Source of the DNA: Sambucus nigra
Lineage: Eukaryota > Streptophyta > Magnoliopsida > Dipsacales > Adoxaceae
Length of the DNA stretch: 64,000 bases
Reading direction: 5' to 3'
Assembly: GCA_949130495.1 (NCBI GenBank)
Contig: OX422219.1
Span: 266,461,111 to 266,525,110, forward strand
Every line of letters starts with the position of its first letter. The first letter of the stretch is position 1. A program made the position numbers and the translations under genes. This document shows, piece after piece, positions 56,390-64,000 of the stretch. The notes below the pieces were generated by a model that had not been told where the DNA came from, did not search any database, and worked only from the letters and a program-made list of their open reading frames with translations.

Positions 56390-58286
56390 ATGAAATTTTT
56401 CCCGTTTTCAAAATTTCCAGTTTTTTATGGTTATAATTACACGTACTGGAAAGCGATTATGAAATCGGCACTAAAGTCCATAGATGAGAGGGTTTGGTTG
56501 TCTGTCATTACCGGGTGTTCCCCACCTACATGTTTAGTAAAAAATGAACGTGTCCCTAAACCTGTACAGAGGTGGAGTGAGAACGAACTTAAAATAGCCA
56601 ATTTTAATTCCTGAGGCTTGAATACCTTGTTTAATGCGGTCACAGTGGATGAATTCCGATGTATCATGACATGTGAAACCGTAAAAGAAGCTTGGAATAT
56701 TTTACAACTCACCCACGAGGGAACTAGTGTCATAAAATCTTCGAAACTCCAAAACTTCACCATTCAATTCGAGACCATTAGAATTCTTGAAAATGAAACT
56801 TTTAATGAATTTTATGCTAGACTTTCAGATATTGTTAATTCATCATTTAATTTGGGAGAAAAAAATTCATGACGACCGAGTAGTAAAGAAAATTTTAAAG
56901 TCCCTACCCGATAGCTTTATTCCTAAAGTGACCATCTTAAATTCGTTACCCACTCTAGCCTCTACGAAACTAGAAGAGCTCGTAGGTGATTTACAAACCA
57001 ATGAACTTGACATGTTTTCCTCTAAGATCGAAAAGAAGAAAGAGAAGGGCATCACTTTGAAAGCTCTAAAGCATAAAAAGTAAGTTTCGGATGATGATAG
57101 TGATTGTGACTCGAAAGATATGGCAATGTTTGCTAGGAAATTTAGAAAATTTCTTAAGACTAATAAAGTGAGTCAAAAAAATGAATTTAAGAAATTTTAT
57201 AAATCCAAGTATAACAAGCCCAAGAAAATCCCTAAAAATCATAATGAAAATCTTAATAGGGAAGAGTCAAATCGTTTCTTTGGTTGTGAAGGGTATGGTA
57301 GAGGAGAGAGGGCAAACAACCAATTTCATACAATGTCGCCCTAGTGATAGTGATAAGGAAGAGGGACTCGATTCCCCTATTGAGCGCAACTTTATCGCGT
57401 TTATGGCAAGTTATGTGAGCACTGAAAATGAATCTTCCCATGAAGATATACATTTACATGACCCTTCTGAGGCCTTTATTTTTGAATCCCAAAAATTTGT
57501 TGGAAATGAGAGTGGAGTTGAAAGTGAGAATGAGAATGATGAAGAGGTTGATGAGAGTGAACTTCAAGTAGCATTTCAAGAATTGTATGTCGAATCAATT
57601 AAATTAAGAAGGGCAAACTTGAAGTTAGAAGCTTGTTTGAGAGAGGGTGCCAAGGTCATTGATGAGAGTGCTTTAGTGGAAAACCTTAGGACACGTGAGA
57701 GAGATCTTTGAGAGAAGCTTCAGTATGTTGAAGGCGAGGGAGATAGCCTTAGAGGTTTGATGAAATTAATGAAGAAATATCTTCTCATGTTTAAAGAGAG
57801 AAACGTTCTGTTAGAGTCTAGGATCTTAGAAATAGAAGAAAAATTGAGAGAGGATAGTAAACTCAAATTTGATTTAGAATGTAGGTCCACTAAATTAGAT
57901 AAAATATTAGGAACCGTCCAAGTCAAAAATGACACTTGTGGTTCAGGCTTCGATTCTTATAATGATTCCGCTAACAAAGCCAAAACTCCTATTTTTAGAG
58001 AATCAAAGGTCAATCCTTAGGTACTACTTTTTACCGGATCTTTACTTGCTCATATTGTGGTCAAAAAGGTCATATTAGGAAATTATATTTTGATCTAAAA
58101 AAGGATCCCAGGAAATCCAAGAGTAAGGTCACCGAGGTAGCCATGGTCACCCAATACGGAGATTTTCACTCTTCACTTGTTTGGGTTAAGAGATCCGACT
58201 TGGAAAATTTACAAAATATGATTTATGATTCTCATTTACTATCACGTGAAACCTCCCATGCTAAATCGAAAGGTGAAATGTGTTAG
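56390..58286 (+). pseudogene. gag: Sirevirus gag, plus-strand gag-only element
   Basis: ATG at 56390 (MKFFPFSKFPVF, then NYTYWKAIMKSALKSIDERVW). TGA at about 56612 follows NFNS; the frame resumes with LTHEGTSVIKSSKLQNF and FYARLSDIVNSSFNLGEK, shifts near 56865, then DRVVKKILKSLPDSFIPKV and ALKHKK stop. The first knuckle (FFGCEGYGRGER) has lost Cys and His. A Glu-rich stretch (ESENENDEEVDESELQVAF) and LEACLREGAK suggest coiled coil. The second knuckle reads CSYCGQKGHIRKLY, with the last Cys as Tyr. The end is SLVWVKRSDLENL...SKGEMC and TAG at 58284-58286, the same place where the minus-strand copy stops. Confidence 0.92.
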
Positions 58287-58918
58287 CTTTGTTTACATAC
58301 TCTAGCATTTTTGTGCTTCATGATATATTTATGCTAGTTGTATGTATGTTTCTCATTTTCTAGTCTATGCTCCATTATTAATCACATGATATAATTATTA
58401 TTTCTGTATATCTTTTGTATTTATTTTTATTTTTTTGTGTCTTATTGAGAAAAATACAAAAAGATTTTCTTTGGTTTTCTTTTGAGTTGAATTTTTTTGT
58501 GTGTGTTTTTGGTGAAAATTTTTGAAAAACTCAAAAAGATTTTTTTTGTTTTGTGTGTATTTTAGTTTAACACACTTTATGTGGCATATACTTGTGTTTA
58601 AATTCTTTATCTTTTTGCTTCCATGTGGCTAGAACTTTTGGTAAAGATTTTCAATCCTTAAAATGTTCTTTGTCATGCTTACATGGAGTAGTTGGATTTC
58701 TTATTACTTAATGGATTCTATTTTTATATGCCTCATTTCACACATGCACGAGCTCATTTGAAATTTAACTTCACATGTGTATTTGAGCTTTGTGAGATGT
58801 TCTCCTTCCAATCTTGTCATCTATATATTTTGTGACTTAGGAGGATTTGTGCATGTTAGGACCATTGCACGTGAGATTATTTTGTGTTTATAAAATTATA
58901 TATGCTAGTGCACGGTGA

Positions 58919-58978
58919 AGGGGTACGAAAGGAATAATCATCCTTTGCAATTAAGCCACCATTTACAATGGACCTAAA
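58919..58978 (+). other. Conserved stem-loop block, plus-strand gag-only Sirevirus
   Basis: ACGAAAGGA pairs with TCCTTTG, followed by AAGCCACCATT and GGACCTAAAA. The bases of the stem differ from those at 8485-8548, but pairing is kept. Confidence 0.6.
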
Positions 58979-59493
58979 AGAAATACGTGGTCCAAAGGCC
59001 TAAAAGAAAAATATGGCATTCAAAGAAAATATATAGCCAAGACCTAGTTTGTTTAGATTGTTATTTTCGTCAAAAGAAAAGAAAATAAAATATTATACTT
59101 AAGGGAGTTTGGATGGAATATCAACGGTTTTGCACAATGACTTTGTATCCTAGTTGCGCTAACTTATCAAGACTATATTAGTTTGTAGATCATCAAAATT
59201 CTAGGTTTGTGTGCATTGTGTATGTTTATTCATTGAGTTAATTCTATTTTGTCACATGAGGCTATATCTAAATATGATAAAATTTTGCAATCAAATGAGA
59301 ACTCTGTGAACATGTTTTAAGTGATTGGGTCTATAGTCCTTTAGTCTCTAGTTCACACCCCTTCACTTTCGTGTACCACATGTATTTGGTCACATTTTTC
59401 CATACGAGTGTGAAAAGCTTATTGTATTTTGTGTCATGTGTGGTGTTTATACCTATGTATATGTGCATGTGCATGTGCGTTAGTGATATTCAT

Positions 59494-59494
<1 letters not shown>

Positions 59495-59551
<57 letters not shown>
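59495..59551. repeat. (TG)n/(TA)n microsatellite
   Basis: Five TG units followed by about 24 TA units. Confidence 0.95.
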
Positions 59552-59554
<3 letters not shown>

Positions 59555-60260
59555 TTTTTTATTTTTGAGTCTTTGCCTTGCTTGCTAGTCCATATATGCT
59601 TTGATGTCATAATTGGTATCTATATTGTTGCGAATTTTGGTCAATAACCCATGCTTATGTTTAATACACTTTAGGTGGTATCATTTTTTTTATCATCACA
59701 TCATAATTGGTATCTTTTGTTATTGTGTGGAGTAGTTGCATTTTATTGTTGCCATATGCTTTATTGTTCATGTATATGCACCTTTACATGTTTAACTTAT
59801 TTCTTCTTACTTCACATCCCTTGTTTAGACTTTAGGGGGACTAATGGTATTTTCTTTCAATAAGAGGGAGAAATAAGTTAGTTTATAATTATTTAACCTT
59901 TGTCTATTCCTAAACAAAAAATGGGAGAAATGGTATCTAAACCTTTAGTTTGGGAGATCTAACTTAGGGGGAGTTGGGGCAATTTTCTTAGATGGGCATT
60001 AGTAGATAAAGGGGGATAATTAATTAAGGGGGAGTATTAATTTTTTGCGTTTAATATTGTCATATTCCATATGCGTTCGATGGTTTGTTAAGTGTGCAGG
60101 ATTTTTATCTTAAGAGGCATCTTTAAAGCGGAAAAGCGGTTTATCCTTGGGTCGAGTCATCGTGTCTGTATTTTTTATTTTGTTTGGGTGGTATGTTGTG
60201 TCTAGAAGAGCTTGACGATCCTTTAGGATTTTTGGTTGGGTTTTGTCTCGAAATAGCCAA

Positions 60261-60271
60261 AGGGGGAGATT
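60261..60271 (+). other. Polypurine tract, plus-strand gag-only Sirevirus
   Basis: AGGGGGAGATT immediately before the 3' LTR. Confidence 0.9.
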
Positions 60272-61904
60272 TGTAAGGATACAAATTTCCAATTGAGTCC
60301 ATATGTAGTTTTGGCTTAATTCCAGACAAAAAAATTTGAGTCATAGGATAGATGTTCATACTGTATCCTTTCAAGCCTATGACATTTGAATACATTGTGG
60401 CCAAGAATTTTGAAGTTTCATCATTACCGATTTTCGTGCCAAATTTGACGTCATCATCATTTGAGTTTCCAAGTCTCGAAAGGTATGAATGCATTTATAT
60501 ATATTTAGGAGCTTGGAATATTTATTTGGGTGTAATTTTATTAAAAACTTAACTGAAAAATGAATTTGTATTTTTCCTAGAAAAATACCTTTTTCTAAAA
60601 TGTCGTTCGAACGATATTTCTCATTCAAACAAGGTCATTTGAACGACATATCAGACGAGACCGCTAACGATCTTTACTTTGACTCTCTGAATTCTTGTTA
60701 GAAGCTCATCCGAATGAAGTCGTTCGGAGGAGAATTCAAACGAACATCTAATGAGATCTGGAAATTTTTTTCTGAAATCTCGTCCGAAGTTTCGTTAGTA
60801 ATCGCGTTTGAACAGACTCATTCGAATGACATTTCAGTGTCGTTCGAATGAATGTTCAAAATTTTTTGATAGTTTTTCCTAAAAAGCTTCCCACCTGCCC
60901 CACTTGACCACTAACTTTTTACCTGATTAAAAAGTGCGGGAACATCAGACTTTAGATAACTTTTGACATACATTTTTTACACTTGGAGAGCAAATATTTT
61001 CTCTATTAAAAGTTCTTATTTTTGCGTTCTTATTTTCATGGATTAAAATCTTGAAACACGAATTACACCCATGTTTGTTTAAATCTAAGTTTCTACTTAT
61101 ATATATCTTGCTTGGAGTTTGTTTAGCACCGGTTCCTTTTCTACCCAACAAGAAGAGAGTTTGGGTTAATTCTCCACCCATGAAGAAGAAGAAGAAGTTT
61201 GTTTGTTGCGGCGTTCTCACACGATGAAAGGCATTGTATATGGTTGGCGGTGACTGAGCCCCATCGGTGGATTCCGAAATTGTGGTGGAGTTCGTAGTTA
61301 TCTAGAAGGCAGAGGTTGAAGTGCGAAGGAAGCATCGGGGCTTGAAGGATTCAAGTCGAGTGTTGTAAGTCTTCTTGTCGTGTCTTTGTAAAATTTACGT
61401 ACCTAGTGGATTCGTTAGGCAAGGGCCATCCGAGGTTTTTTTTATTTGAGTTTTCCTCGTACATCGCCGTGTAGTCTGATTGTGTTTATTTTTATCTTGC
61501 AAAAATCACCATAGATGCATTCTAGGATTAACAAGATAAAAATTGGTTTAATCATCACACTTGTTTTATTTGGTGCTAATTTAAGTTTGGATAATTTGGG
61601 TAAGTTTAATTTAATTCTAGTCCAGAATTTAATTTGATAAATTTTTATTTAACCTATATTGAAAATTAGAATAAATAATTGTTAGGCAAATTTTAGGACT
61701 TGAGTTGAATTAATTTTATTTTAGGTGGAAATTAATTTGTTTAAGTAGTTTAATTTTACTTTTAGTTTAACTTAATTTTAATTTGAAGAAATTAAAATTT
61801 GAAGTTTGTTTTTGTTTAAAATTTAAATTGAAATTTTAGTTGGGAATTTAATTAAACCATCACATTAATTTTAAGAATTTAAAATTTGGTTCCGCGTGTT
61901 TACA
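60272..61904 (+). repeat. 3' LTR of the plus-strand gag-only Sirevirus
   Basis: 1633 bp, followed by the duplication ATTAT. Close to the 5' LTR, with short indels. Confidence 0.96.
60601..60856 (+). promoter_or_regulatory. Palindrome cluster, gag-only Sirevirus 3' LTR
   Basis: TGTCGTTCGAACGATA, CTCATTCAAACAAGGTCATTTGAACGACA and further copies to 60856. It has one motif unit of about 32 bp more than the 5' LTR. Confidence 0.6.
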
Positions 61905-63720
61905 ATTATATTGTTGGAAATAAAGAATGAATAAATATTTCAAAGTTTTGAAATATAAAAAGTTGGTATTTTGTGAAAATGGTGTATTTTCTAGAAAGAT
62001 TGATATTAAGAATTTCATGAAATAAAATGTTCGAAGATAATGATTTATTTTGTTAAACATTGATGAAATAATATTTTAATGTTTCTTGCAAAAATGAAGA
62101 TTTTATGAAAAATGGACACTTGTTGAGTTTGAAGAAATTAAATATCTTATATACCTTGAAAATATATTTTTGCAAGTATAATGAATTTCTATAAGGAAAT
62201 GTATGTTTAACCCATTAATAAGATTTTGGAATTTTAAATCCATCTACTCATGCATATAAACTTGTAGTATTTTAGCAATAAATGTATAAACAAGTTTAAA
62301 GAGGATTTTGTTGGGTTTAAACATGGAACAAGAAAAGTAAAAATTCTTATCTTCAAGGTATGTGAGAATTAAATTAAAGGTGTGATGAACATAAAGTATA
62401 AGACTGCATGTATTGATAAATAGAAAATGGTATTTTCTTATAAACGTAGTCTTAAGGTGTAATTAGATTTCTCAAATAAAGAAAGTTAAGAAACGTCTAG
62501 TTTGAAAAAAAAATGTTATTAATGGTATTGATTAAGTGTTAAAGGTTAAACATTGGAAAGTTAGTGTGTAAAACTTAATAATGTTGTAAAAGATTAACAC
62601 TTATGAAATTATAGAGGAAATAATGAGATAAAGGTGTTTTCAATTAAGAATAATATTACTCCAAGGTTAAAAAGGGGTGTTAAGGTGTTAAAACACTTAA
62701 GAAGTTAGTATGGAGAACTTAATAGTGTTTTAGGAAATTAACACTTGTGAAAATGGAGTGAAAATGGAGTAAAAGATTAGTTTGGAAACAAATGGGTAAA
62801 ACGGTAATTTTACTTAATGTGAAATATTTTTATGAAATAAAAATATTGGAAAAGGTGTTACATAAATTGGTTCTAAGTGAATATAATTTTTGGACTAAAT
62901 TCAAGGTTAAAGTGTAAAGGACATGAGAGGTTAATTTCAAGTGTAACACGGGTTGGGGTGTAACCTCGGGTTTGGCTTCGGCCTGGTAAAATGAAAAGTG
63001 AAATTAAGTGAACATTTGCAAAATGTTAAAACAAATATAAAGGAACTCGAATGATACTGGGATAATTAAGGAAGGCCCGGAGCGCTAGGGTGAAAGACCC
63101 AAAACAACTGGCTGAGCATGTGGTGAGTATAACCGGCGGTGTGGAGACCGTTGAAGTATGCAATTATTAAAAAAATTTGAGAAAATATAAAGGAATAAGG
63201 AACATATCAAGAAATGAATTGTGTGGTGAAACGTGTTAATATAACCTAACTTGAATGAATTAATAAATTTACCGGTAAAGGTAAAATGGATAAGTAAATG
63301 TGTAAATCGATTAATGTCCATAAAGTAAGGATAAGGTAAAGTAAATGGGTGGTTAAGCAACCCAAGTGGTTAAACCCATAATTAACACTAAAATGTGTTG
63401 TAAAAAGTTTTCAAGACTAAATAAGTATTTTCAAACACGGTGAACGCGTGTGTTGAAAGGGTGATATTCAATAAAAATACTACTGTGGACTGGTTAAATG
63501 AAAAGGGTAATTTCGATAAAAAAAAAATGATTTTCGGTCAAACCAAGAGTAGTTGTTCCCAGTATGTAACCGAGTGTGTTAGATATAGTGAAAAATGTCA
63601 AAATGAGAAAAAAAATAAGTCTTTTTTATAAGATTAAGGTGAATTAATCTGGATAAATAATTAAGTATATGTATATGTATGTGTATATATGTATACAAGG
63701 TAGTTGTATATGCACGTAGG

Positions 63721-64000
63721 TGGGTGACCTTAAAGTATATGTATATGTATGTGTAGATATGTTTCATTCATTTAATGTTCAATATTCAATCAAACCCCCA
63801 CATGTTGATTATTTTTAGGTTTGACTCCTATTTTTAATTTTTTTTTCGTTAGTCAATCGTGGTGGATCGTTAGTCCACTCAAATTTTAAGGCTTTCTTCC
63901 AATTTTGCCATTACCTCAATCCAAGTACCAACAATTAACGTCATTAGCTTTTACAATATGTAAAAAAAGTTTTTATCTTTTTATAAAAACAATGCTTATA
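63721..64000. other. Sequence beyond the truncated Y LTR
   Basis: Begins with a second copy of the AAGTATATGTATATGTATG stretch that ends the LTR part (63663 and 63734), then unassigned non-coding DNA to the window end. This is where Y was cut. Confidence 0.6.

Larger units (their letters stand above)
58287..60260 (+). other. Post-gag non-coding region
   Basis: 2 kb without a protein-like frame. It contains the stem-loop block (58919-58978), a TG/TA microsatellite, and repeated GGGGGAG tracts near 59955, 60000 and 60027. Collinear with 7977-9485 of the full-length Sirevirus. Confidence 0.75.
54707..61904 (+). mobile_element. Gag-only Sirevirus, plus strand (TR-GAG type)
   Basis: 7198 bp. LTRs are 54707-56325 and 60272-61904 (TGTAAGGA ... 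TTTACA), with the duplication ATTAT at 54702-54706 and 61905-61909. The primer site TGGTATCGGAGC at 56328-56339 has one change. Gag runs from 56390 to 58286, then 2 kb of non-coding DNA reaches the polypurine tract. No pol is present. Its LTRs belong to the same family as the minus-strand copy at 46732-53521. Confidence 0.95.
24843..63720 (+). mobile_element. Element Y: LARD-like non-autonomous gypsy derivative, with nested insertions
   Basis: The left LTR is 24843-27951 and the right LTR is 53683 to about 63720, interrupted and truncated. Both begin TGTAATACCC. An iMet primer site follows the left LTR and a polypurine tract (AAGGAGGGAAGG) precedes the right. Once the nested elements are removed, the internal DNA is about 3.4 kb (27952-28308, 29780-29876, 31340-32385, 45033-46731, 53527-53682). 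I can read no gag or pol in it, although the last 30 bases before the polypurine tract resemble the end of Tekay-type elements (compare 35080-35127). Long LTRs plus a non-coding core match the definition of a LARD. The right target duplication is lost. Confidence 0.75.
53683..63720 (+). repeat. 3' LTR of element Y, split and truncated
   Basis: Parts 53683-54706 and 61910-63720 match the 5' LTR (24843 to about 27595). About 350 bp of the LTR end, including its CA terminus, are missing. The break at 54707-61904 is the gag-only Sirevirus. Confidence 0.92.

Noticed and set aside
59371..59647. Ile-Tyr repeat frames
   Set aside because: Translations of a TG/TA microsatellite in the Sirevirus non-coding region.
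1..64000. CRISPR arrays, bacterial operons, rRNA or tRNA genes
   Set aside because: No evenly spaced identical repeats with unique spacers, no ribosome-binding-site-led gene strings, and the only tRNA-like matches are primer-binding sites complementary to the tRNA 3' end.

Overview
The window is intergenic, repeat-dense nuclear DNA of a flowering plant. I found no convincing host gene, tRNA or rRNA. Nearly all recognisable sequence is LTR retrotransposon: Ty1/copia Sireviruses, Ty3/gypsy chromoviruses of the Tekay/Del type, Ty3/gypsy elements of the Tat/Retand type carrying a second RNase H, and large non-coding derivatives. One 5'-truncated LINE tail is also present. Long LTRs, iMet-tRNA primer sites, this mix of lineages and deep nesting are typical of plant pericentromeric or heterochromatic DNA. 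The species cannot be named from this.

Layout, left half. At 1-441 lies the end of a 1.46-kb non-coding repeat whose two full copies are at 28309-29774 and 29877-31334. An old LTR (about 442-580 plus 19087-20207) was split by a minus-strand Tekay-type element, 581-19081 (LTRs about 2.6 kb, target-site duplication TAAGT). That element was in turn split inside its left LTR by a full-length plus-strand Sirevirus, 1794-10505 (TSD ATTTT). From 20208 to 24842 there are fragments of Tat-type LTRs and gag and a degenerate minisatellite.

Right half. A long plus-strand element, here called Y, starts with a 3.1-kb LTR at 24843-27951. It continues through about 3.4 kb of non-coding internal DNA and ends with a second LTR from 53683 to about 63720. 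It looks like a LARD, a large non-autonomous derivative. Y contains two 1.46-kb repeats (B and C), a scrambled chromovirus 'X' composite (32386-45027) with a minus-strand Tat-type element and a LINE tail inside it, and a minus-strand gag-only Sirevirus (46732-53521, TSD AAACC). Its right LTR contains a plus-strand gag-only Sirevirus (54707-61904, TSD ATTAT).

How the parts relate. All coding regions are broken by stops or frameshifts, so nothing here is autonomous now. The two gag-only Sireviruses stop at the same place in gag and must have used pol proteins supplied in trans. They share with the full-length Sirevirus a conserved stem-loop-like block downstream of the coding region.

The most striking signal is regulatory. 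Every LTR family in the window carries a cluster of short palindromic or repeated motifs in the promoter region, in most families just upstream of a TATA box. Four families, two copia and two gypsy, use nearly the same core, TCGTTCGAACGA. Array length differs between the two LTRs of single elements.
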